64,000 nucleotides of DNA from an uncultured Sphingomonadaceae bacterium (GTDB lineage Bacteria > Pseudomonadota > Alphaproteobacteria > Sphingomonadales > Sphingomonadaceae), in the NCBI GenBank assembly GCA_947497315.1, contig CANMFX010000001.1:496001-560000 (forward strand), in the 5' to 3' direction. Made by a program: the position numbers and the translations under genes. The notes under the pieces were generated by a model, which worked only from the letters and a program-made list of their open reading frames with translations, was not told the DNA's origin and made no database searches. Shown here piece after piece: positions 7,976 through 17,095 of this stretch; position 1 is the first letter of the stretch, and each line of letters starts with the position of its first letter.

Positions 7976-8439
7976 GCCGCTTGCTGGTCCTGTTGTCCCG
8001 TAAGCAGCGCATATAGGGCATCCTCCGACGCTGCGCCGCGTAACTTGGTGACGACGGAATCATCGCGCAAAAACCGAGATACTTCTGCCAGCGCTTTCAA
8101 ATGAGTGGCGCTACCTTGTTCCGGAGATAATAAGCCAAAGACCAAATCAACATCCTGACCGTCATGAGCATCAAAGCCAATAGGTTCCTCAAGGCGAACA
8201 AAAAGTCCGACACATTTGTCGAGTTGTTTGATCCTTGCATGGGGAATCGCAACCGATCCGCCAAAACCAGTAGAACCTATGGCTTCACGGTCATGAAGCC
8301 GTTCCAGCACCAAATCTGCGTCCAAACCATATGATTGAGCCGCGTTTTCCGCCAATGCGGTAAAAATCTGCTGCTTTGATAGAACCGTGGCGCTCGCCAT
8401 AATAGCGGCAGGGTCAATGTGAACTGACAAATATTCCAT
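7972..8439 (-). CDS. ptsN: Nitrogen-PTS EIIA component PtsN
   Basis: A 155-residue EIIA(Ntr) protein, the terminal phosphoacceptor of the nitrogen phosphotransferase system, which acts as a regulator and not in sugar import. The phosphorylated histidine is His67 in VAIPHARI, preceded by the GSTGFGGSVAIPH block typical of EIIA(Ntr). The DLVFGLLSPEQ strand and the LKALAEVSRFLRD helix are conserved. As in many proteobacteria it lies just downstream of hpf, but no rpoN is present upstream. The gap to hpf is 144 bp; it overlaps the thioesterase gene by 4 bp. Confidence 0.92.
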   Translation of the reverse strand: MEYLSVHIDPAAIMASATVLSKQQIFTALAENAAQSYGLDADLVLERLHDREAIGSTGFGGSVAIPHARIKQLDKCVGLFVRLEEPIGFDAHDGQDVDLVFGLLSPEQGSATHLKALAEVSRFLRDDSVVTKLRGAASEDALYALLTGQQDQQAA

Positions 8440-8536
8440 TTTTTCCTCTCAGACCCACTGGTCTGAATTTTCACTACGCAAAACATCATAAGAGGCGAAT
8501 CGCCATCACAGGATGCAGCTGATCACAAACATCTGA

Positions 8537-8556
8537 TCGCCAGGTTTTTCTGGCGA
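8537..8556 (-). terminator. Hairpin between hpf and ptsN (possible attenuator or terminator)
   Basis: TCGCCAG-N6-CTGGCGA is a perfect 7-bp stem lying 27 bp past the hpf stop. On the minus strand the loop is A-rich and no strong U-tract follows, so it could instead be an mRNA processing or stability element between the two genes. Confidence 0.35.
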
Positions 8557-8583
8557 ACCGGGGGAATCAAAATCGAAAAGACG

Positions 8584-9156
8584 CTATTTCTGTGGTTCGA
8601 CCCAGCCGATAGTGCCATCCGAGCGGCGGTAAACCATATTATGTGATCCAGTTCCAGCATTTTTAAACAATAGCGCGCTGGTATTACGCAAATCCATCAT
8701 CATCACAGCATCGGATACGCTTGCTTCGGGGATATCGGTGCTGGTTTCAGCGATAATGGCGGGTGCTTCGGAACTTGTTTCCACCTCTATCTCGTCATCA
8801 CCGGCGTCAAAAACACGATAAGCGGCCTCTTCCTGTTTTGCAGCATATTGCGCCTGGACATGATGGTCATTCAACCGGCGCATGTAGCGGCGCAGCTGCT
8901 TTTCAATCTTGTCAGCGGCTTGTTCAAAGGCCTGGTGGGCATCACCGGCTCGCGCTTCCGATTTCAGCATAAGACCGGTCATGATGTGGGACACAATATC
9001 GCATTGGAAGTGATTATGGGGCGCCTTACCAAATGTTGCCTGCGCAGAAATTGCCTTGGGGAAATATTTGTCGGCTATCGCATTCATTCGATCGTCAACA
9101 TGGCCTTGTAGCGCATCGCCGGTGTCCACCTGATGTCCTGAAACACGAATTTCCAT
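8584..9156 (-). CDS. hpf: Ribosome hibernation promoting factor, long form (HPF/RaiA)
   Basis: A 190-residue ribosome-binding protein that inactivates ribosomes in stationary phase; the long form drives 100S dimer formation. The N-terminal S30AE domain (about 1-105) begins MEIRVSGHQVDTGDALQ and includes the LRRYMRRLNDH end. A variable acidic linker (about 110-150) leads to the C-terminal dimerisation domain, ending in the conserved MVYRRSDGTIGWVEP. It is followed by ptsN, a common proteobacterial pairing. The start is preceded by GGAGAAAAA on the minus strand. Confidence 0.94.
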   Translation of the reverse strand: MEIRVSGHQVDTGDALQGHVDDRMNAIADKYFPKAISAQATFGKAPHNHFQCDIVSHIMTGLMLKSEARAGDAHQAFEQAADKIEKQLRRYMRRLNDHHVQAQYAAKQEEAAYRVFDAGDDEIEVETSSEAPAIIAETSTDIPEASVSDAVMMMDLRNTSALLFKNAGTGSHNMVYRRSDGTIGWVEPQK

Positions 9157-9221
9157 ATTTTTTCTCCATTATGGTTACGCACTATTTTATAGATATTCAG
9201 CTGGAAAAGATATCTCGCTGG

Positions 9222-9920
9222 TCAGGTTTCAGCCCACAACGGATCCTTTATATCTTCCATGAAAGTGGCATGACGCTCCAGTTCTTCTGTGCTGGGACTA
9301 TGCGGTCGCGGTGCAATAAACTGCCTGCGCAGCGCCGCTTCCTTTTGTGAAGGCTGTCGCTCGTTAATTTCCGGAGCTGGCTTGTCATCCGCCAGACCAA
9401 GGCCGATTTGCCTGCCGCCAGTAAGCTCAATATAAAGCTGTGTCAGTAGCTCCGCATCCAGCAACGCGCCATGCTTTACCCGATGACTGCGGTCAATGCC
9501 GTATCGGCTACAGAGCGCGTCGAGAGACAACTTTGCGCCCGGATGCTTTACCTTCGCAATAGCCAGGGTATCGACCATACGAAATTGCGAAATTGCTGTT
9601 TTGCCACACAAGACCAGCTCGGCATTGAGGAAATTAAAATCAAATTGCGCATTGTGGGCGACCAGATTGGCATCGCCCAGGAATTCAAGCAATTCTTCCG
9701 CACCATCGGCAAATAGTTTCTTATCCGACAGGAAGACATCGGAAAGCCCGTGTATTTCTTCAGCTGATTTGGGCATTGGGCGCTGGGGATTATAATAACA
9801 GTGAAAACTGTTACCTGTTTCAACCCGGTCGATCATTTCAATGCAACCTATCTCAACCATCCGGTCGCCGCTTTGGGGGTCGAATCCGGTAGTTTCGGTG
9901 TCGAAAATTATCTCGCGCAT
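9222..9920 (-). CDS. dnaQ: DNA polymerase III epsilon subunit (proofreading exonuclease)
   Basis: A 232-residue DEDDh-type 3'-5' exonuclease that proofreads for the replicative polymerase in the core with DnaE. Exo I is seen as Asp7-x-Glu9 (FDTETTGFDP), Exo II in LVAHNAQFDFNFL and Exo III in HGALLDAELL. The C-terminal tail after about residue 185 is variable and would hold the polymerase-binding segment. It lies 27 bp downstream of coaE in a leftward run maf-aroE-coaE-dnaQ next to the candidate origin, a conserved alphaproteobacterial order. Confidence 0.95.
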   Translation of the reverse strand: MREIIFDTETTGFDPQSGDRMVEIGCIEMIDRVETGNSFHCYYNPQRPMPKSAEEIHGLSDVFLSDKKLFADGAEELLEFLGDANLVAHNAQFDFNFLNAELVLCGKTAISQFRMVDTLAIAKVKHPGAKLSLDALCSRYGIDRSHRVKHGALLDAELLTQLYIELTGGRQIGLGLADDKPAPEINERQPSQKEAALRRQFIAPRPHSPSTEELERHATFMEDIKDPLWAET

Positions 9921-9947
9921 AAGACCAATATCGGACTCAATTTCCGG

Positions 9948-10547
9948 TTACGCAAGGGAAGCTTTCAATTTTTCTATGGTATTTTGCACTTGCTGCCGTG
10001 TTTCTTCGAGAGGCCTTGATGTATCAATGACAAAATCAGCACGTTTGCGCTTTTCTTCATCCGGCATTTGCAAGGACTTAATCTTCTCAAACTTGTCCAC
10101 GGTCATGCCTGGCCGGCGCAAAACCCGTTCACGCTGGTCATCCTCTGAGGCGGACACCACGATCACATAATCGACACCGGCCGCGCCGCTTTTTTCGAAC
10201 AGGAGCGGAATGTCGAAAAGGATCATGGGTGCCGCCTTATTATCTTCCAAAAATTCCATCCGCATCGCACCAACAGCCGGGTGAATGAGCGCTTCGAGCT
10301 GTTTTAGGGCATCTGGATTATCGAGCACCGCAGGACCAAGTTTCTGACGATCTACTCCTTTTTCGTCAGTTGTGCCGGGAAACAGGGCTTCAATCTGCGC
10401 GACAAGAGCGCCGCCCGGACCCTGCAAGACATGTACGGCGGCATCAGCATCAAATATCGGTACCCCTTCATCGGCAAACATTTGCGCAACTGTGGATTTT
10501 CCCATGCCGATAGAGCCGGTAAGTCCGATGATCATAGGACCAGTCAT
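9948..10547 (-). CDS. coaE: Dephospho-CoA kinase
   Basis: A 199-residue kinase for the last step of coenzyme A synthesis, phosphorylating the 3'-hydroxyl of dephospho-CoA. The P-loop GLTGSIGMGKST sits at residues 8-19. The FDADAAVH segment, the HPAVGAMR block and the DIPLLFEKSG motif are those of CoaE. It overlaps aroE by 4 bp, so the two are translationally coupled. Confidence 0.95.
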   Translation of the reverse strand: MTGPMIIGLTGSIGMGKSTVAQMFADEGVPIFDADAAVHVLQGPGGALVAQIEALFPGTTDEKGVDRQKLGPAVLDNPDALKQLEALIHPAVGAMRMEFLEDNKAAPMILFDIPLLFEKSGAAGVDYVIVVSASEDDQRERVLRRPGMTVDKFEKIKSLQMPDEEKRKRADFVIDTSRPLEETRQQVQNTIEKLKASLA

Positions 10548-11362
10548 GTGACAAGCAGCTTTCTGAGCTCAGCATCATGTTCGAGCGGCGGAGCTTGTCC
10601 AAAGAAAATTTCAAAAGCGACAGCAGCTTGCCCGATTAGCATTGTCAATCCATCAATCGTATCAAGACCACGAGACTCCGCAGCTCTCAGCAATTTGGTC
10701 TTCAGCGGAACATAGACAAGATCGTAAATAATCGCGTCGTCCGGTTGTCCATCGAGATCAATGGTCAATTCGTCCTGCCCCTTCATGCCGAGTGCGCTGG
10801 CATTTACCAGGAGCCGGGCGGGCGGAAGCGTCGAACCATGTTCCAACGCCTGCCCCTTCAAGCCAAAGCGCGCCAAAAGGGCCGATGCCTTCAATACGTT
10901 GCGGTTGATGATAGTCACCGATCCAACCTCGATACGGGATAGGGCAAACAACACTGCCTGTGCAGCACCGCCAGCACCGACAACAATCACATCCTGACCG
11001 CTTAGCGGCACATCAGCGATCGGCGCAAAAAAACCGCCTGCATCCGTATTGGTGCCAAAAAGATCCCCGCTGTCATTACGTGCGATGGTGTTCATGGCAC
11101 CGATAGACGCCCGCACATCTCCCGGGTCGGATACATGATCCATCACCGCCAATTTATGTGGAATCGTGACGTTGCAACCCTGCCAGTTTGGATCATCCCG
11201 ACGATCAGAAATATAATCCGCCAGTTCATCCGGTTTCACGCGGAAAGTCTGATAATTGGCTTTTATACCCAGTTTCTTGAGCCAGAAATTATGAATGATC
11301 GGTGATTTGCTATGGGCAATCGGATCACCAATCACTTCGGCATATGGGAGCGTTTCGGTCAT
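10544..11362 (-). CDS. aroE: Shikimate dehydrogenase
   Basis: A 272-residue NADP-dependent enzyme reducing 3-dehydroshikimate to shikimate in aromatic amino acid synthesis. The N-terminal substrate domain has the SKSPIIHN shikimate site and the catalytic lysine in NVTIPHK. The NADP domain has GAGGAAQA, and the C-terminal half shows DLVYVPLKTKLL and GLTMLIGQAA. Overlaps of 4 bp on both sides (maf upstream, coaE downstream) place it inside one operon. Confidence 0.95.
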   Translation of the reverse strand: MTETLPYAEVIGDPIAHSKSPIIHNFWLKKLGIKANYQTFRVKPDELADYISDRRDDPNWQGCNVTIPHKLAVMDHVSDPGDVRASIGAMNTIARNDSGDLFGTNTDAGGFFAPIADVPLSGQDVIVVGAGGAAQAVLFALSRIEVGSVTIINRNVLKASALLARFGLKGQALEHGSTLPPARLLVNASALGMKGQDELTIDLDGQPDDAIIYDLVYVPLKTKLLRAAESRGLDTIDGLTMLIGQAAVAFEIFFGQAPPLEHDAELRKLLVT

Positions 11363-11976
11363 GACGTCATCACGCCCCTGACGCGCAAATAGTCGAGCAA
11401 ATAAAGCAGTGGCAGGCCCATGATTGTAAAGTGATTCCCCTTAATGTCAGAAAAAAGCTGCGCGCCGCGGGCTTCAATTTCATAACATCCAACACAATGG
11501 CGGATATTATCCCATTCTGCCTCAACATAGCTGTCAATAAACGTGTCGCTCAATGGCCGCATGGTCAAAGTCGCGATATCAACATGCCGCCAGACCGGTG
11601 ATCCCTGATCCGCGATCACCGCAGCACTGAATAGTTTATGCTTCTTGCCAGATAGCAATTGTAAATGTGCCTTGGCGTCATCGCGATCCACTGGCTTATC
11701 AAGCATGGAGCCGTCTTCCAGGGCAAGAACCTGATCGCCACCAAGTACTAACGCCGGACCTATCCTCCGCGACAAGCGTACGGCTTTTGCTTCGGCCAGG
11801 GCGTCAGCCAGATTTCGCGCTGTGACACCATCAGCTTGCAAACCTTCTTTCAAAGCTTCCTCGTCAACATTGGGAGGGAGGGATTCAATGACTACACCCG
11901 CCGCTTCGAGCATGGCGCGGCGCGCCATGCTCTTGGAGGCCAGAACAAGCATGGGTTCCGTCACCGGATCATCCAT
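11359..11976 (-). CDS. Maf family nucleotide pyrophosphatase
   Basis: A 205-residue Maf/YhdE-type house-cleaning enzyme that hydrolyses non-canonical or methylated nucleoside triphosphates. Family motifs are LASKSMARRAML near the start, LGGDQVL with the acidic metal site, and the SGKKHKLFSA block. An upstream in-frame start at 12021 would overlap the neighbour by 53 bp. The ATG at 11976 follows AGGATGAGG at suitable spacing and overlaps the regulator gene by only 8 bp, so it is preferred. The substrate class (dTTP/UTP or 7-methyl-GTP) is not decided. Confidence 0.9.
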   Translation of the reverse strand: MDDPVTEPMLVLASKSMARRAMLEAAGVVIESLPPNVDEEALKEGLQADGVTARNLADALAEAKAVRLSRRIGPALVLGGDQVLALEDGSMLDKPVDRDDAKAHLQLLSGKKHKLFSAAVIADQGSPVWRHVDIATLTMRPLSDTFIDSYVEAEWDNIRHCVGCYEIEARGAQLFSDIKGNHFTIMGLPLLYLLDYLRVRGVMTS

Positions 11977-12814
11977 TACCCTCATCCTTTGCGTTTTTTG
12001 TCGAGCTAATGTGGCGCTCATTATAGAAATTTATGATCGCGGCTGCAGATTCCTCAATCGAACGCCGCGTCACATCAATCGTAGGCCACCCGTTATCCGC
12101 AAACATGCGCCGGGCATATTGGATTTCCGCTTTCACCTTTTCCTCATCCACATAGTCCGTTTCCGGTGCCTGATTGAGAGACAATAGCCGGTTACGCCTC
12201 ACCTGAACCAATCGGCCAGCGCCTGCCACCAATCCGACGACCAGAGGATTTTTCAAATGATAAAGCGCATCCGGTGGCGGAGATTCCGGGACAATCGGGA
12301 TATTGGCGGTCTTATAGCCCCGATTGGCGAGATAAATGGAAGTCGGCGTTTTAGATGTGCGCGAAACACCTGCCAGAACAATATCTGCTTCTTCCCAATT
12401 CTCCCAACCAATCCCGTCATCATGGGCGATGGTGAACTGAATGGCTTCCACCCTTTCAAAATAGGCGGCATCCAATATATGTTGGCGACCTGGCCGCGCT
12501 TTCGCTTCCTGACCCAACATGTTGGACAGGGCATCGGTCACGGTATCCAGCGCTGGCACCACCGGCAGGCCCAAATGGCGGCATTCCCGTTCCAATCGCG
12601 CCCTTATGTCACTGTTTACCAAAGTAAAAATGACCAGTCCCGGATTATCTGCAACTTCCACCAATATCCGGTTCAGATGGATTTCGGAGCGCACCATCGG
12701 CCAGAAATGTTTGATAATTTCCACGCCATCAAATTGCGCCAAAGCCGCTTTTGCGATATTTTCCAGTGTCTCTCCCGTCGAGTCAGACAGCATGTGAAGG
12801 TGAAGCCTATTCAT
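11969..12814 (-). CDS. PPDK/PEP synthetase regulatory kinase-pyrophosphorylase (PDRP family)
   Basis: A 281-residue bifunctional regulator (DUF299/PpsR family) that phosphorylates and, by phosphorolysis, reactivates pyruvate phosphate dikinase or PEP synthetase. The N-terminus LHLHMLSDSTGETLE and the P-loop-like GVSRTSKTPTS (near 151-161) are diagnostic, followed by the ANRGYKTANIP block. It is the first gene of the leftward run and borders the candidate oriC. Rickettsia and Caulobacter also have a gene of this family (RP001) beside hemE at the origin. It overlaps maf by 8 bp. Confidence 0.94.
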   Translation of the reverse strand: MNRLHLHMLSDSTGETLENIAKAALAQFDGVEIIKHFWPMVRSEIHLNRILVEVADNPGLVIFTLVNSDIRARLERECRHLGLPVVPALDTVTDALSNMLGQEAKARPGRQHILDAAYFERVEAIQFTIAHDDGIGWENWEEADIVLAGVSRTSKTPTSIYLANRGYKTANIPIVPESPPPDALYHLKNPLVVGLVAGAGRLVQVRRNRLLSLNQAPETDYVDEEKVKAEIQYARRMFADNGWPTIDVTRRSIEESAAAIINFYNERHISSTKNAKDEGNG

Positions 12815-12836
12815 ACCCGCAACCCTGTGATTTCAT

Positions 12837-12845
12837 TGTGGATAA
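12837..12845 (-). promoter_or_regulatory. DnaA box 1 (perfect)
   Basis: TGTGGATAA, the exact complement of the DnaA consensus TTATCCACA, on the minus strand 23 bp from the PDRP start codon. Confidence 0.8.
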
Positions 12846-12904
12846 AGCAAGGGATGAATGCGGGATTTTTGGAGCCTCCATTTTCATCCCCATCATCCCA
12901 AATT

Positions 12905-12913
12905 CTATCCACA
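12905..12913 (+). promoter_or_regulatory. DnaA box 2 (one mismatch)
   Basis: CTATCCACA differs from the DnaA consensus TTATCCACA at the first base only. Confidence 0.65.
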
Positions 12914-12934
12914 GTCCGTCAAGTTTTGGAAATT

Positions 12935-12943
12935 TCATCCACA
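12935..12943 (+). promoter_or_regulatory. DnaA box 3 (one mismatch)
   Basis: TCATCCACA differs from the DnaA consensus at the second base. It is separated by 3 bp from box 4 in opposite orientation. Confidence 0.65.
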
Positions 12944-12946
12944 GAT

Positions 12947-12955
12947 TGTGGATAA
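12947..12955 (-). promoter_or_regulatory. DnaA box 4 (perfect)
   Basis: TGTGGATAA, a perfect DnaA box on the minus strand, facing box 3 in a head-to-head pair. Confidence 0.8.
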
Positions 12956-13070
12956 TGGGGACCAAATTCGGGAATCGGTAAAATTTTCGTTAACAGCCAT
13001 CTGTCAATCTGTTTGTAATCTCGGTAGAGCAGCGTTACCGCCTCTTTCCACGCTCTATCATCATCAACAA

Positions 13071-13099
13071 GATTCTATAAATATACTATATTATTATAT
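13071..13099. other. AT-rich tract, candidate DNA unwinding element
   Basis: Twenty-six of these 29 bases are A or T, far above the surrounding composition. It starts with a GATTC (GANTC-type methylation) site and ends 17 bp before hemE. In an origin this would be the site of first strand opening; it may also hold the hemE promoter. Confidence 0.6.
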
Positions 13100-13116
13100 G
13101 GGATGACCCTTATCTT

Positions 13117-14151
13117 ATGTCTGACGGTACCGACTCTCCAAAAACTTTGCTCAACACTCTGCGCGGCAAGAAACAAGATCAAACACCCGTCTGGCTTATG
13201 CGTCAGGCCGGACGCTACTTGCCGGAATACCGAGAGCTGCGCGCACAAAAAGGCGGTTTTTTGGAACTTTGCTACGATGCACAGGCAGCTGCCGAGGTAA
13301 CCATACAACCGATAAAGCGATTTGGCTTTGATGGAGCGATCCTGTTTTCCGACATTTTGATCGTGCCCCATGCCATGGGTCAGAAGCTCTGGTTTGAGAC
13401 GGGAGAAGGGCCCCGTCTGGCACCAAGGCTCGTCGATGCCGATTTATCGTCTCTTGAGGCTGCTCCGGAGCATTTTGAGGCTATTTATGCCACGGTTCGA
13501 AAGGTAGCCGCGCAACTGGACGACAAAACGACCTTCATGGGCTTTGCCGGCAGTCCCTGGACCGTCGCAACTTACATGTTGCATGGGCAGGGCAGCAAGG
13601 ATCAGGGTGTCGCGCGGCGCTATGCCTATAGTGATGAAGTGGCTTTTTCAGAACTGATCAGTGCGATTATCGATAATACCGTTACCTATCTGCTCGGTCA
13701 GATTGATGCGGGTGTGGATGCGGTTCAGCTTTTCGACAGCTGGGCAGGGTCACTTTCTCCTGCACAGTTTGAAAAATGGGTGATCGCCCCCAATGCAGAA
13801 ATCATATCACGGCTGAAAGCCGTCCACGCCGATCTGCCGATTATCGGTTTTCCCAAGGGAGCAGGGGCCAAGCTGGCCGCTTATGTCAATGAAACAGGCG
13901 CGGATGCCATCGGTCTGGATGAAACCGTAGATCCGGTCTGGGCTCATGAGACCCTGCCAGCGGATTTGCCGTTGCAAGGCAATTTGGACCCTCTTGCGCT
14001 GATTACAGGCGGAGAAGCGCTTGAAAAAGCGACACAAAATATCTTGCAAGTTTTTGCAGACCGCCCGCATGTTTTCAATCTGGGTCATGGGATATTACCT
14101 GACACGCCCATTGAACATGTTGAAAAGCTGCTTACACTTGTCCGGCAATGA
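13117..14151 (+). CDS. hemE: Uroporphyrinogen decarboxylase
   Basis: A 344-residue cytoplasmic enzyme converting uroporphyrinogen III to coproporphyrinogen III in haem synthesis. The diagnostic N-terminal block MRQAGRYLPEYRE, the FSDILIVPHAMG segment with the conserved aspartate, and GFAGSPWTVATYMLHG are all present. The C-terminal NLGHGILPDTP motif is intact. It overlaps hemJ by 4 bp. Its position next to the candidate origin is the same as in Caulobacter and Rickettsia. Confidence 0.97.
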   Translation: MSDGTDSPKTLLNTLRGKKQDQTPVWLMRQAGRYLPEYRELRAQKGGFLELCYDAQAAAEVTIQPIKRFGFDGAILFSDILIVPHAMGQKLWFETGEGPRLAPRLVDADLSSLEAAPEHFEAIYATVRKVAAQLDDKTTFMGFAGSPWTVATYMLHGQGSKDQGVARRYAYSDEVAFSELISAIIDNTVTYLLGQIDAGVDAVQLFDSWAGSLSPAQFEKWVIAPNAEIISRLKAVHADLPIIGFPKGAGAKLAAYVNETGADAIGLDETVDPVWAHETLPADLPLQGNLDPLALITGGEALEKATQNILQVFADRPHVFNLGHGILPDTPIEHVEKLLTLVRQ

Positions 14152-14591
14152 ATGAATATCTGACCATGCTCTATCTCTGGCTAAAATCCGCTCATATCAT
14201 TTTTGTCATCTTCTGGATGGCCGGCCTTTTCATGATGCCGCGCTTTTTCGTCTATCATCAGGAATCGGCGGTGGGGTCAGAAGAAGATTCCAAATGGATC
14301 GAGCGGGAGAACAGGCTTCGCAAGATCATTCTCAATCCTTCGCTGATCATCACCTGGGTTTTGGGATTGCTGCTGGCTTATCATATCGATGCGTTCAGCC
14401 AGGGCTGGTTTCACGGGAAGTTACTTATTGTCCTGCTGCTCTCTGGCTATCATGGCTGGATGATGGGCTATGTTAAAAAACTCGCCCGGGGCGAACGGAC
14501 GATGACTGATAAAAAGCTACGGTTGGTTAATGAAGTGCCCGGAATTGCGGCGGCCATAACCGTGATTTTGGTGATTGTGAAACCGTTTTAA
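14148..14591 (+). CDS. hemJ: Protoporphyrinogen oxidase HemJ
   Basis: A 147-residue inner-membrane protein of the HemJ (UPF0093) family, which oxidises protoporphyrinogen IX to protoporphyrin IX in bacteria lacking HemG/HemY. About four membrane helices are visible. The conserved His16 lies in KSAHIIFVIFWMAGLF, followed by MMPRFFVYH, then GYHGWMMG and the C-terminal NEVPGIAAA and VKPF. The 4-bp overlap with hemE makes a haem operon and supports the assignment. A hairpin begins at the stop codon. Confidence 0.93.
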   Translation: MNEYLTMLYLWLKSAHIIFVIFWMAGLFMMPRFFVYHQESAVGSEEDSKWIERENRLRKIILNPSLIITWVLGLLLAYHIDAFSQGWFHGKLLIVLLLSGYHGWMMGYVKKLARGERTMTDKKLRLVNEVPGIAAAITVILVIVKPF

Positions 14592-14607
14592 TCGGCTTTA
14601 TCCGATT
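14590..14607 (+). terminator. Possible terminator after hemJ
   Basis: AATCGG-CTTTAT-CCGATT is a perfect 6-bp stem starting within the hemJ stop codon. The downstream sequence is T-rich but interrupted (TTGGATTCGGCTTTTGTT), so termination may be partial. Confidence 0.4.
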
Positions 14608-14757
14608 TGGATTCGGCTTTTGTTGACAGCTTCGGAGCAAAGGCGTAATTGACCGCTAAAGCCCGTCCGGGCGACCTTTCATGTGAAAATTTGACGGCGC
14701 ACACGCTGCACACATGCAAAACAAACATAACTTCCTATTATTTCTGGATAAACCTCC

Positions 14758-16014
<1,257 letters not shown>

Positions 16015-16032
16015 ATTTGCGGATCCACCGCG

Positions 16033-16329
16033 ATGATTATGGAACAGGCCTTGTTGCAGGTAAAACCCGGCCAGTCAGACGAATTTGTTGCAGCGATGCA
16101 AAAGGCGCGGCCGCTTATCGCGGTCCAGCCCGGCTTTCAGTCCATAGACGTTCGTCCCTCTGTAGATTGTCCAGACCAGTATCTGTTGCTGGTCGTGTGG
16201 GACTCGGTCGAATCCCATCGCGACGGTTTTCGCAAATCACCGGAGTATGAAAAATGGCGCCGCTTGCTTCATGACTTTTATGACCCTATGCCTAGCGTAA
16301 CCTATTTTGGAAATTCGATTTTTTCATGA
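16033..16329 (+). CDS. Antibiotic biosynthesis monooxygenase (ABM) domain protein
   Basis: A 98-residue small ferredoxin-like alpha/beta barrel protein. It shows the ABM pattern: a first strand EQALLQVKPGQ, a helix, GFQSIDVRPSVD, the LLLVVWDSVESH strand and the YEKWRRLLHDFY helix. Such proteins are dimeric and range from quinol monooxygenases to haem-degrading enzymes; which activity applies here is unknown. Either ATG 16033 or 16039 may be used. It overlaps the TerC-like gene by 4 bp and follows rho by 18 bp. Confidence 0.8.
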   Translation: MIMEQALLQVKPGQSDEFVAAMQKARPLIAVQPGFQSIDVRPSVDCPDQYLLLVVWDSVESHRDGFRKSPEYEKWRRLLHDFYDPMPSVTYFGNSIFS

Positions 16330-17054
16330 TTGACCTTCTTTCTATTTTATCCGCAGCAGCACCGGCTGGACTTGGTAGCCTTTCAGAAATGTGGGCAGCC
16401 ATCGTCCATGATTTTTCCAATATCGGAACCCCAGAGGCTTTGGCCGCTTTTGGGCAAGTCATCCTGATTGACCTGGTTTTTGCAGCCGACAATGCCATTG
16501 TTGTGGGCGCTCTAGCAGGTGGTTTACCTGCTGATCAGCGCCGCAAAGTCATTCTGATTGGCATAGGTGCCGCTTTGGTACTGCGCATAGTCTTTGCGTT
16601 AATCGTGGTGCAATTGTTGCAGATTGTTGGGCTGGTTCTGGCTGGTGGCCTATTGTTGTTATGGGTGGCGTGGAATTTCTATCGAGAAATCTTTCATCAA
16701 GGTGAGTCTCCCGGTTCACCTGAGATAGAAGGCGATGAACATAGTGGTGTAAAGCCTACAAAAACCTTCTGGGGCGCTGTTTGGGCCGTTACCGCGGCGG
16801 ACGTCTCGATGAGCCTCGACAATGTCTTGGGCGTTGCCGGAGCCGCGCGCGAGCATCCCGGCATATTGATTGTGGGATTGCTCTTGTCGGTGGCTCTCAT
16901 GGGTCTGGCAGCCAATGTGATCGCCAAATATATCGAGCGCTATAAGTGGATCGCTTATCTTGGTCTCGCGGTGATCATCTATGTCGCTGGCAAGATGATT
17001 TACACCGGCTGGGTAGGGGACGCGCAGACAATTGGTCTGATGACGCTTTTTTGA
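16326..17054 (+). CDS. TerC family integral membrane protein
   Basis: A 242-residue inner-membrane protein of the TerC/YjbE family. Seven or so helices are visible. The two family repeats each carry acidic metal-site motifs: VFAADNAIVVGALAGGL near residues 56-72 and ADVSMSLDNVLGVAGAA near 158-174. Related proteins export manganese or supply metal to secreted enzymes, and the family name comes from tellurite resistance. A hydrophilic loop (about 122-145) separates the halves. It overlaps the ABM gene by 4 bp. Confidence 0.9.
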   Translation: MIDLLSILSAAAPAGLGSLSEMWAAIVHDFSNIGTPEALAAFGQVILIDLVFAADNAIVVGALAGGLPADQRRKVILIGIGAALVLRIVFALIVVQLLQIVGLVLAGGLLLLWVAWNFYREIFHQGESPGSPEIEGDEHSGVKPTKTFWGAVWAVTAADVSMSLDNVLGVAGAAREHPGILIVGLLLSVALMGLAANVIAKYIERYKWIAYLGLAVIIYVAGKMIYTGWVGDAQTIGLMTLF

Positions 17055-17095
17055 ATTAAATTGAACTGATTCAGTTGTTCAAATAGCCTTATATT

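Larger units (their letters stand above)
12815..13116. other. Candidate chromosomal replication origin (oriC)
   Basis: This 302-bp divergent gap between the PDRP gene and hemE holds four DnaA-box-like 9-mers within 119 bp, two of them perfect. A nested inverted repeat lies at 12851-12890 (GGGATGA/TCATCCC outside, GGAG/CTCC inside). GANTC sites occur at 12972 and 13071, and a tract of about 30 bp of almost pure A/T at 13071-13099. The hemE/RP001 gap is the mapped origin in Caulobacter. Gene direction switches here from leftward to rightward. Assignment as oriC is inference from these signals. Confidence 0.82.

Noticed and set aside
17061-17082. TTGAAC/GTTCAA inverted repeat after the TerC-like gene as terminator
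   Set aside because: AT-rich weak stem with no following T-run; an operator is as likely, so it is not listed as a terminator.
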